In this document: positions 1-9,322 of the stretch, piece after piece
Layout of the letters: the number at the start of each line of letters is the position of its first letter
Numbering within the stretch: the first letter of the stretch is position 1
Assembly (NCBI RefSeq): GCF_026151205.1
Contig: NC_087077.1
Span: 20,853,510-20,917,509 of the forward strand
Length of the DNA: 64,000 bases
Direction: 5' to 3'
Source: Bolinopsis microptera
Lineage: Eukaryota > Ctenophora > Tentaculata > Lobata > Bolinopsidae
Translations under genes and position numbers: made by a program
The notes under the pieces: model-generated
The model's input: only the letters and a program-made list of their open reading frames with translations
The model's database searches: none
What the model was told of the DNA's origin: nothing

Positions 1-3000
1 AAAGAGGAAATTTTTGAAAAATTTTACCCAAAATTTTCGAAAATTTTTTTGGATAAAGAAAATTAATTGGGAAATTTTGAAGAAAATTTTTTTGATTGTA
101 TAAAAAACAAAAAGGAACACCTGTCAGTTTTGGAACGCAGTGAAATACTGATTTAGAATGCGATTGCGTTGTGAAGTTTTCCAAAATTTTCTAGTACTTG
201 ATTTCTTTCAAACCCCCCCTTTTTGCTTCCTACAAATTTCTTGAATGCCAAAAGTCTCTAAAAACCCTTTTGCAAAAAATTTTCCTGGGGCTGCCCTCCC
301 AACCCCCCTAAGGCTTCGCTACGCTCGCCGACACCCCCCCCAAAGAAAAATCCCCGGCTACGTCCCTGCCGTGAATTGGGCCCCAAGAATTTTAAGAAAA
401 AAAAAAGCATTGGGGGGAAATAAAAACTTTCTGGATGTGGGGTCCTGCGCGCCCAAAACGCCCACGTTTTTAACTAGCCTGCACAAATTATTTTTCAGAA
501 ATTCCCAAATTTAAAAAATTGTTTCCGCGGGGGCTGAACGACCAAGTAAATTGTTAATTTCATTTCACCATGAAAGGGACTATCCCATTAGGCAAAAATT
601 TTTTAGAACTGGTTATAAGTTATATTTATTTACTATTTTTGACAAAACCGTTCAGGGGGCATAAAGTTTTTAAAAAAAAAAACAACGGTTTCTCATTTTC
701 AAATTCGGTATGGAATTAAAATGGGCGGGGGGGGCTGGCCGTCACCCGCAAAATCGCATGCCTTTAAACAGCTAAGATGGGAACCCCGGGTTTTTCTTGT
801 AGGGGGGGGGGGGACTAAAACTCTGGGGAGGGGACAAAAACCTTGGGGGGCTATATAAACCTGGGGACTCTAAAACAAAAAGGGACCTATAACTCTGGGG
901 GGGGCTATATAAACCTGGGGGAGGGGGGCCTATTAACTTATTAAGTTTATAAGACCCATTTTTTTTTTGTTGCATAGTTAAATTTTACCACGGTACTTTA
1001 AAAGGGAATTTCAGATTGTATGTCACAGAAAGACAGTAAGATTTAAAGAGCATCTCCCGACACATTTGGTTTTTTACCACCTACTCAGAGACCCACCTCA
1101 CAACGGCCCGAGGGAGAGTCGGGGTCGGGAAAGGCCCTAACCTTGCTTTTTTGAGGGAAAGTAGAGGGGTGTTTAAACGAAAATTGAGATGAAAATTTTG
1201 TAATTAAAATAAATGGGGGCAACCAACAACCAGACCATCCCCTTTAAACCCGCTCACAAAAAACAATTTGCCGGGAGGTACGCGAACACTTCCCCCAACA
1301 TAGTGTGCCCCGCACGTCAAACCTTTTTTACGCACGATCCTCCTACCTCCCAGGGGGACCTTTTTCCTAAAATCTCTCCACCCGTAACCATCCTTCACTT
1401 TCGGAGAGTACAAAAGGTAGGACCAGAGGCACGTAACTTTTAAAAGTGCCCCGAAAAGAAGGAAATCACAGCACTGATCCGCGTGCAATCCTGGGGGACA
1501 GACACCTGATCCGTCCCCGCGCTGCACGTCCTTTTTTCAATTTAGGAGGCGACCAACACTGCGCAGTGGCACTTTCAGCAGCACAACTGTGGGGGGAAAA
1601 CCCCAACACCCCTACTGGGCCCTAAAAAAATACCATGCTCAACACTATCACAATAGAGGGTAAGGAATTTTACTATTTTAACATTAAACAAGCCTGTGGT
1701 AACTTAACGAAGTTCAGATATTTTTTTCTATTCTAGTTTAAATTATTGAAATCTGTAGTTACTCCTTCAGCCGACACAGTCACTGGGGGGGCTATAAGCC
1801 TAACGAAGTGGGTACAGTGTAAGCACGCCGATTTTTCTTTACTTTGCGAGACACTGGGTCCCCTTTTACGGCAAACTGGTGGAAGAACCAGTCTCCGATA
1901 ACCCTGTTTAAAGGAAGGAATCGTCTGTGTGTGTTGTGTGTTTGTTTTTGGGGGGTGTGTCTGTGTGCTGATGGTTTTTTTTGGGGGAAAAATGTGATCC
2001 AGGAAGCTAAAAATTTTCAGTAAACATTGTATAATACAAACATTGCGGTTTGTAGCGTAGTTGCACAATAACTCGTCCAGGGGTTTACATTGAATTTTGC
2101 GTGGTTCACAGAGCAACTGTCCGCCCAAGACTTCCTTTAGATAGCTCCGCAAACCCCCCTTTCCCAACACCCACTGACTCACCTCACGCGCCGGGCCCCC
2201 AAAGTGGCAGTCAGGTACCTGTCCATTTACCCGGCCACCATGTGGTTATTACCTGAATATATAATACGAAACCTAAATCACGGGCCGCTGTTTGAACGAA
2301 ACTGTTTTTACCCTTTTTAATTTCTGGAACAGTACGGCATTTTCTGATAAACCAGAACTGCAATTCTCTAAATCATACCCGACTTATTCTTGAATTTTCA
2401 GGCTGAAGCACTGGAACGAAACTCAGTGTTGCTAACTGAGACTACTGGTTCAGTACAGTGTCGAAGCGTTAGAGTTGTGGATAGGTACTTTGCGAATACC
2501 AGTTTCATCTTGTTGCGGAAAGACTTCCAATGGTAAATTTCAGTTACTTTTTCTGGACTGTAATATGAATTTAGTTTTCATTGACCATTTAATCGCTGCA
2601 TCATCACAATTATTATGTAATGACTTAAAACCATTCCTGTCTAGTCGACGGAGTTGTAGAAAGTTTTTTGCGCGCGATCTCCGCGCCATATTGTATTGTG
2701 TAAAAGCACATTTGTAAGCATTTAAAACGTACTGCTAAATTTTATTTATAAATTTTGTTTCGCCGCAATTTATGAATTTATCACTGCACTTCTTATATCG
2801 ATAGTTAAAACTTTTAGCTATCGATAGTTAAAACTTTTAGCTATATCAGGGGTTTATCAATAAATATTACATGCAACTTTGATACATTCACCAGTCTGTA
2901 ATCTGTATGATAATATTTCAAATAATCATATCGGAATGAATGACTAATCTCCTTGTACAGCGATCAGACTAGTAGTCTGCTGAAGGGTACAGAGCAGTAC

Positions 3001-3228
3001 TACCACTTATTTTTTGTCTCATCATAAAAATAATATATAATACACAATTCTAAAACCAGGGTTACAACTTTCTGACGCTCAAAATCTCAGAATATCAAGA
3101 AGGACCCTCTGCAGAAACGACGTTCAGAAGATTTAGTTGTAAGTGGTAAGCAGATAACTGTAGCTCTTATCACGCTCGATATGGAGAGATTTTCGGGACT
3201 CCAACTTGACAGATGCCCTCAGTGCCAG
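1..3228 (+). pseudogene. NUP155: NUP155 middle exons, degraded plus-strand copy
   Basis: These are counterparts of six exons that are intact in the right arm, in gene order: about 1001-1180, 1275-1660, 1770-1917, 2066-2210, 2402-2532 and 3091-3228. Each aligns to the clean exon, but single-base indels break every reading frame. Splice signals are mostly kept, for example the CTCAG acceptor before 3091 and the GTTGGT donor after 3228. As placed, this copy is colinear with the plus-strand NUP155 exons at 9323-11062: the exon ending at 3228 would splice in phase to the one starting at 9323. It is either a decayed duplicate or the true gene path represented by unpolished sequence. The indel-heavy error pattern favours the second reading. 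Confidence 0.8.
785..940. repeat. 20-bp G-rich intronic tandem repeat (left copy)
   Basis: Units resemble GGGGGGACTATATAAACTCT and show variable G runs. The region corresponds to the C-rich repeat at 32700-32890 on the right arm and lies in the same NUP155 intron. Confidence 0.8.
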
Positions 3229-3565
3229 GTTGGTCTTTAAGGGGCCGGGGGGAGGGGGTCTTTAATAACTATGTCCTGTATTTATAGTTATGATGAGAGG
3301 TTCTTCGTAAATCCGACCTTCCACATGTGCTCCTGTCACATTGTATTTAACTACATAGTTGCTGGATTTAGTTATTTAATTCAGTTATATTTGAAAATGG
3401 AATTGGTTCCGTATGTTTTTACTATCTTCGTAACCGATTAATAATAAATAAGATCAGTAAGACGAGAGAAATACAACCAATCTAATGTTAGAGGTTATCC
3501 GAAGTCTTTTTAACAGTCCTCCTAAGTAAACTGATTGGTGGACCGAATCCTCGTCATAGGAGCCT

Positions 3566-4135
3566 ATTATTAGCCCTCACCCTACCCCTTCGGTAGGGGG
3601 CTGGTGGTTATTGAGTGGTCCTAGGAGCCTATTATTAGCCCTCACCCTACCCCTTCGGTAGGGGGCTGGTGGTTATTGAGTGGTCCTAGGAGCCCTTTAT
3701 TAGCCCTTACCCCTACCCCTTCGGTAGGGGGCTGGGTGGTTATTGAGTGGTCCTAGGAGCCTATATTAGCCCTCACCCTACCCCTTCGGTAGGGGGGCTG
3801 GTGGATATGAGTGGTCCCTAGGAGCCTATTATTAGCCCTTACCCTACCCCTTCGGTAGGGGGCTGGTGGTTATTGACTAGGAGCCTATTATTAGCCCTCA
3901 CCCTACCCCTTCGGTAGGGGGCTGGTGGTTATTGACTAGGAGCCTATTATTAGCCCTCACCCTACCCCTTCTGTAGGGGGCTGGTGGGTATTGAGTGGTT
4001 AGGAGCCTATTATTAGCCCTTACCCTACCCCTTCGGTAGGGGGGCTGGGGTTATTGAAGTGGGGTCCTAGGAGTCTATTATTAGCCCTTACCCTACCCCT
4101 TCGGTTAGGGGGGCTGGTGGTTATTGAGTGGTTGG
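3566..4135 (+). repeat. 63-bp minisatellite, short left array
   Basis: About nine units of the same 63-bp repeat that fills 15560-27868, here in the opposite orientation. Units contain AGCCTATTATTAGCCC, CCCTACCCCTTCGGTAGGG and GGTGGTTATTGAGTGG. Most units carry single-base errors, unlike the nearly perfect units on the right. Several are joined by a TCCTAGG linker, as are the arm-proximal units at 27500-27860. The array ends with the marker GGTTCGGTCTGCTAACT, which also occurs inverted near 20580, 27000 and 27595. Confidence 0.92.
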
Positions 4136-4152
4136 GGTTCGGTCTGCTAACT

Positions 4153-4524
4153 GGGGGGGGGGGGGGGGGGTACCAATGGCATAAAATGGCATAAATGGCA
4201 TACGTTTTATGGCATAATATAAATGGCATAATATTATGGCATAATATAAATGGAAATTTTTATTGGCCAATTCTCCATTTATGCATGAATTTAGGTCTTC
4301 ATATTTGACTTTAAAATTCGCAAATTATTATTAGTACTTGAATAAGAGACATGTTTCATGCTTTATAAACGCTTGGAATGATTGTTAAAGATTCATATGA
4401 CAAATAAAGAAAATAGAAATGTATTATATCAAAAATGGCATAAATGGCATACGTTTTATGGCATAAATGGAAATTTTTATTGGCCAATTCTCCATTATGC
4501 CATTTATGCCATTGGTACCCCCCC
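4153..4524. mobile_element. Non-autonomous element 1, G-run termini, TSD GCTAACT
   Basis: A 372-bp insertion begins with 18 G and ends with 7 C. The inner inverted ends read GGTACCAATGGCATAAA in both directions. A block of about 65 bp (ATGGCATAAATGGCATACG ... GGCCAATTCTCCATT) is present at both ends as a direct repeat. It is flanked by GCTAACT at 4146-4152 and again at 4525-4531. The uninterrupted site GCTAACTGCT occurs, inverted, in the right array near 20580, 27000 and 27595, giving natural empty sites. There is no coding capacity. The superfamily is not assigned. Confidence 0.85.
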
Positions 4525-4531
4525 GCTAACT

Positions 4532-4796
4532 GCTTACCTTCTCTGTGAAACTTAGGAAGTTGGATTGAAGACTGCAGATATTCCCTTAAAGTTGACATAC
4601 AATATATTTAAAAATTCAATGAAATTTTAAAATGTTTTTTTTTTGAAACGTGATCTCTTTGCTTAGGTTAATTTGTACGGTGAAAGTCACAAATCTTCAT
4701 AATACACATTTGGTGATGAAATTCTTTAAAAGCCTGTTTACACAAATTCTCAATACAGTATCTATATGTATTAGCGAAAAAGTTAGCAAATAAATC

Positions 4797-4797
<1 letters not shown>
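4532..4797. other. Spacer between two insertions, no supported gene
   Basis: The minus strand from 4598 reads MSTLREYLQSSIQLPKFHREG followed by a donor-like GTAAGC. No partner exon or family match is visible, so I do not call a gene. Confidence 0.4.
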
Positions 4798-4828
<31 letters not shown>

Positions 4829-5768
4829 ACCATATTAAAGTATATTAAAGTATATCCCCGGGTCAAAATCGGAAAAAATCCTACATTTTAATATATTTTA
4901 TATACCTACAATTAGAAGATTTATATTCTTCGTTAAGATTTACATGATGAACTATATTTTTCACTCAGATTCGCAAGATAAGCCTGTTTTAGGAATAGTA
5001 CATGAATTTCCATCCAGATTGGTCAAAAATTGGCTGAGCTATGAGCTTTAAAAAATATACCCATATTTGGGCATACGCTTTTGCCCAAATTCGCTTTTGC
5101 CCAAATTCGATAAAATTTCAATATGTTTTAATGAGACTAACTCTATGTGAAAGATATAACTCAGTGTTTGTTGAATATAGTGGATACTAAGTAAAAAGAC
5201 CTCCATGAACAAAATTGGGAAAATTGTACATAATTAATTGACAATATAACTTTATGTTATTTGCTTAAACTGTTTAGGATGCAACCTAATGTCATGATCT
5301 TTTTGAACTTATTAGCAATTAGACTGTTAGCTCGCTTCATAAGCATGTCATCTTCGTTCCAAAACTTTTTATGTCCTATGCATACAATCCTTGATAGTTG
5401 TCTTGATCTAGTATCTTTGTTTCACACAATAGAGCATAAGTTTTGTGGTTTATCCACTGGGCTTAGAGTTTGTGTTTAAGCTACCAAATTTTATTATTAT
5501 TATTTATAATATCTCGGTTCGGAATACTAGCCAAAATGACTTCATTAAAATTGAAATAACTCCATCAGTTTTCAATATTTTTTCAAGAACTTTTTGGAAT
5601 CGATTAAGAATTGCATTTCAAGCTTATTTTGGGCAACAATTTTTGATGTAGACCTCCGAGGAGATAAATATATATTAAAGTGTATTGTAGGTATATTAAA
5701 GTATATTAAAGTATATCCCCGGGTCAAAATCGGGAAAAATCCTACATTTTAATATACTTTAATATGGT

Positions 5769-5809
<41 letters not shown>
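4798..5809. mobile_element. Non-autonomous element 2, 29 G / 39 C termini, TSD AAATCT
   Basis: A 1,012-bp insertion starts with 29 consecutive G and ends with 39 consecutive C. After the G run both ends read CAACCATATTAAAGTATATT inward. A second block containing TATATCCCCGGGTCAAAATC is directly repeated near each end (about 4850 and 5711). AAATCT flanks the element at 4792-4797 and 5810-5815. Internal ORFs are short and AT-rich, and no transposase is seen. The architecture matches the elements at 4153 and 28389 although the sequences are unrelated. Confidence 0.83.
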
Positions 5810-5811
<2 letters not shown>

Positions 5812-5857
5812 ATCTACAAGTCTCTATCAATCTCCGCGGCTGATATCAGCTAAATTT

Positions 5858-7300
5858 CTATTGTTCAAGTTGTTCACCTGTCATTTCCCTCTTGATGCCG
5901 TATATTACACCGGTTGTAACCAATAGTGCGGTTTGCATCATAATTACAACTAAACCCGAACTTTCGTGATATGCATATTGAACAGCCACAGAAGCAATTA
6001 TACTGGCTAAGCTGTAGCAACTGTTCATTATCGAAGATGTAAATGATCTGACGGATGTTGGAAAATATTCGGAAGCAAGGACGAAGTTTAACCAGCCCAT
6101 TACGGCTAGTGTACCTCTGGTTATAAGGAGGACCGTCAACTTCAAAGCGGAAGGTATGCAGAAGTAAAGTGGGATGAAAACAAAAACTGGAATAAGGCTG
6201 GAGATAAAAAACAATTTTCTTCTCCCTATCTTATCAACGAGAAGCAGTCCTATGGCTACAGCAATTGGGTCAGCTAGTCCGATGACCCCAAGATCAAATA
6301 AAACAGAATTATCAAATGAGCAGGACTGGGAAGACTGTTTCTGTGTGATTTTCACCGTATGGCAAGGACCTTCGTCCATAAAGAGAGGAGCTGCATAAAT
6401 AAGACCCATATAAACTGACTGTCCCGTTAATGTTATGATCACAAGCTTCCAAAAATCTGATAGATACCCTGTTGTCCTCAAAATTTGATAACTTTGGTAA
6501 AAGGTTGTTATTTCCAGTTCCTCAGAATTCTTGTCCTGGGTAATTTCAACCTCCCCCAGTTCTTTAGTGCAGTTCAAGTTGGCTAGTGTTTTCAAAGTTT
6601 CTTGAGCATTTTCCAATTTACCTATCCGGACATCATGCCTGGGAGACTCTCTGATTATTAAGAGAAGGACTAAGATTGGTTAACAGAGAAGTGCAATGAT
6701 GATCAAATAACCCCGCCACCCATATGGTCCAAGCGTAAGATAAGCCAATGCACCGCTAAGTGCTGTCCCAATACCCCAACCAATTCCAACTGATGACATG
6801 CTGAGTGACCTGTATTTTATCGTTGGTATTTCTGCTGAATAGGTTGCCGCAGGACCAGCTCCAATGCCCTCACTTGCCCCAACAATGGCCCTGCAGATAA
6901 GTAACTGCCAAAGATTCCCAGCGAGCCCTGACAAGAGTCCTGCTGAAAGCATGGAGATGGTTGTGATGATTAATAGTTTCCTTCTTCCAAATCTATCGCC
7001 TAAATGAGATAGAAGGAAGCCGAATATTGTACAAGTAACCATACTGATAATTTGAAGTGCTGAAGTCCAGAAAGTTGACAGGCCCCACTCGCATTTCAAA
7101 ATCAAGCTTACTACTGACATTACAGCAACTTCGGCTCCTTCCATAAGCAAGAAGCAATATGGCCCTAAGCCGTACAAAACCGAACCAAATCCACATCCCA
7201 ATCGTTCTATAGCCTCTCCTATGGTAAGTGACTCTCTTGAAGACGGTTTCCCTTCAATTGCAGCTGTCAGCAGAGTTTTTTCGTCATTTTCCGATTCCAT
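5858..7300 (-). pseudogene. SVOP/SV2-like MFS transporter, one in-frame stop
   Basis: One continuous frame of 480 codons plus a terminal stop, without introns, begins at ATG 7300. It carries MFS features: the loop 2-3 motif GDRFGRRK at residues 101-108, the repeated motif VDKIGRRK near residue 355, and about twelve hydrophobic segments. CEWGLS after the first helix and RESPRHDV after helix 6 resemble the SVOP/SV2/organic-ion branch. Codon 207 is TAA (6682-6680), and the same frame resumes immediately with PILVLLLIIRESPR. A 15-nt GTTAAC...TTAG stretch spans the stop but is too short for a normal intron. This may be a nonsense allele, a young pseudogene, readthrough or a base error. It lies antisense between the degraded NUP155 exons (to 3228) and the exon at 9323, so it would sit inside an intron if the plus-strand NUP155 path is real. 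Lack of introns suggests retroposition. The substrate cannot be told. Confidence 0.85.
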
Positions 7301-7522
7301 TTTTTTCTGGGATAAAAGGGTTTACGATAACATAGTTACTGATCTAGGAATTTATTGATATTCGCCATAAAAAATAGTAATTTCAATTTTCCTCGCTAGT
7401 TTTTGAGATGGGGCGCTAGCAGGCTCGGTTGATTGCAGTGCCCAGCATCTTCCTTGGGATCTTCTAGGTGTTTACCTGCCTTAACTTCAATAATCAGGGT
7501 TCTGGCAATTATTTCTGTCCTG

Positions 7523-7557
7523 AACCAGCTGATGATCATAATGATCATCAGCTGGTT
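7523..7557. repeat. 35-bp near-perfect palindrome upstream of the transporter
   Basis: AACCAGCTGATGATCAT is followed by one A and then its exact reverse complement. The arms are 17 bp with a 1-base centre. It lies 223 bp upstream of the transporter ATG on that gene's promoter side. Function is unknown. Confidence 0.85.
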
Positions 7558-7619
7558 AGTTAATTACAAGTTACAATCGACAGGGAACTCAGAATTCAAA
7601 CCTGACGTTTCTATTTAGG

Positions 7620-9322
7620 ACTAATTCCCTCATATATTTAGCAGCGCCCAAGATGGCCGAATAAAGAGCAAGTTCTAGCAGAAGTCAAAGTATAGACTAC
7701 TTATTGAAGTTCGTTACCTCGATACTTCTTAGCTGACAATTTGTTTGCCTATAATATCGTGGTATGTTTTATTTGCCATCCCAGAGGAATAGAACCACGG
7801 CAATTAAAAATATATAATCAACAAAACTAACGAGCAGTTAAAACTTTATTATTCAAATAGTCACTCTCACTCACTCACACTCGCTGAGCAACGACACTTG
7901 CTCCACTTCTTTCAATGTGGACAATGAGTTGTGTGTGTATACTATGTGTTATATAATCTTATATACAGCTCATGTTATACAGCTCATGAAGGGGTGTCGA
8001 GTTCAGCTGGGCAAGCAAATAAAGGACGGGGTCTATATCGTCTTCTGAACTAAAGGTCTCAAAGTAGACGACTATACGGCAACTCATATCAAACTGGGCA
8101 GTCGCTACGACAAAATTTACTGGGCAAGTTTAACCGTGAAGACATGTTCTGCAACAAGTCCAAGAAACTCCATAATAAGCAGTGTGCTGGATCTTTGCAA
8201 CTCTGGTCAAGCAGATATACAGTTCTTATGCAGAGGCAGTATATAAGTGCGGTGGGTGCGGAATCGCATTATTGACATAATACACCTATACCTGCCGTCA
8301 TTCGTTCTACCGGTTAAAATCAAAGTTTTTCATGACATAACATTAAAACTATCGGAAATCGTCCCTGGAGCAGAAGTGAATGTTAGCAAACTAGAGCAGC
8401 TCTATGTAGAGGGATAGGCGATAGCCGCTGAACCCTTGTGTCTCAACATTCCCTCTTGTTTCCTTTGTTTCCAAAAAATATACATTATTTGAATATTATC
8501 TTTAAATGCACATACAATGTTTGTAAAAACAACAAATTCTCATCGTTAATGTGGAGATACAATGTTTGGAAAATTGTTTGCTGAATTTTGCTTTGAAACT
8601 GTACTTAAGATGTGTGGAATTGAACGTAGATTCGTGATATGTAAAAATCTCAATTTTGAAAAAATTGGACATGCGATGTTAGGTAATGTGAGCAGCGATA
8701 ATTGTATATATGTACGTATATTCTTTAACTTTAGTCTCAAGTTACAGTTTAGTTAAAATGCTCTAGAGTATTGAAGTTTCTTGAGCAAATATTAAAGAGT
8801 AGAGTATTAGATCACGGTGTTTTTTTCCTCCAAATTTGCCGCACATAAAATAATTGAGGCAGGTTCGCACTATTTGCATAATTTTACCGCACCTATATGT
8901 TGCCTCTGTAACTACCAGTAGTAACCAGGGTAACCAGGAGTCGGTTAGCTCGACCGTCATTAAGCTTGTTGTCGGAATCCTATTTAGACGTTTTATTGCC
9001 GGAAACGACAATTTTAAGAATTTTACCTGTACAGATGTACAGATAAGATAACCTAGCTCTAGCACAAACCAATATACTCAAACCCACGGATAACATACGT
9101 GGACATGCACAGACATCATGGATCACCTCCCTAATTCGATTCAACGGTTTTTATACATAATTTGTATTCCAAGGAATAGGTTGTTTTTAGCAAGACTGGT
9201 GATATTTACAGATATTTTGATATACTATTTCACCTAATTACTCATCTGATTACTATCAATTGTTCAGTATTTGCTGGTAAGTAAGTAATAAGTATCTGAC
9301 CTCTTAACTATTTAAATTTCAG
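7620..9322. other. Non-coding stretch before the NUP155 3' exons
   Basis: Only short AT-rich ORFs occur on either strand (for example 8546-8756 on both strands) and none resembles a known family. A TCACTC-rich patch is at 7860-7890. The stretch ends in the acceptor TTTAAATTTCAG at 9322. Confidence 0.5.

Larger units (their letters stand above)
1..3565. repeat. Left arm of a large inverted duplication
   Basis: Reverse-complementing 27868-33716 gives this segment throughout: the exons, the 20-bp G/C-rich repeat, the CA/GT microsatellite and the edge of the minisatellite appear in the same order. The arm runs off the left edge of the window, so its full length is unknown. Differences from the right arm are numerous and dominated by one- to three-base insertions and deletions, plus homopolymer stretches. 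They fall equally in exons, introns and satellite units. The 2.17-kb insertion of the right arm is missing here. Confidence 0.93.

Noticed and set aside
245-514. 89-codon plus-strand ORF at the left edge
   Set aside because: It corresponds to NUP155 intron sequence of the right arm (33220-33480) read with indels; no conserved protein.
2475-2717. ORF overlapping the left copy of NUP155 exon 31172-31044
   Set aside because: A frame created by indels that runs from exon into intron sequence; the right-arm counterpart has a clear donor GTAAAT.
4356-4598. Minus-strand possible first exon MSTLREYLQSS with donor GTAAGC
   Set aside because: No downstream exon could be found. The ORF continues into the mobile element.
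6680-6694. 15-nt intron (GTTAAC...TTAG) removing the transporter's stop
   Set aside because: It is in frame, but far below the size of any spliceosomal intron known in animals and without a branch site.
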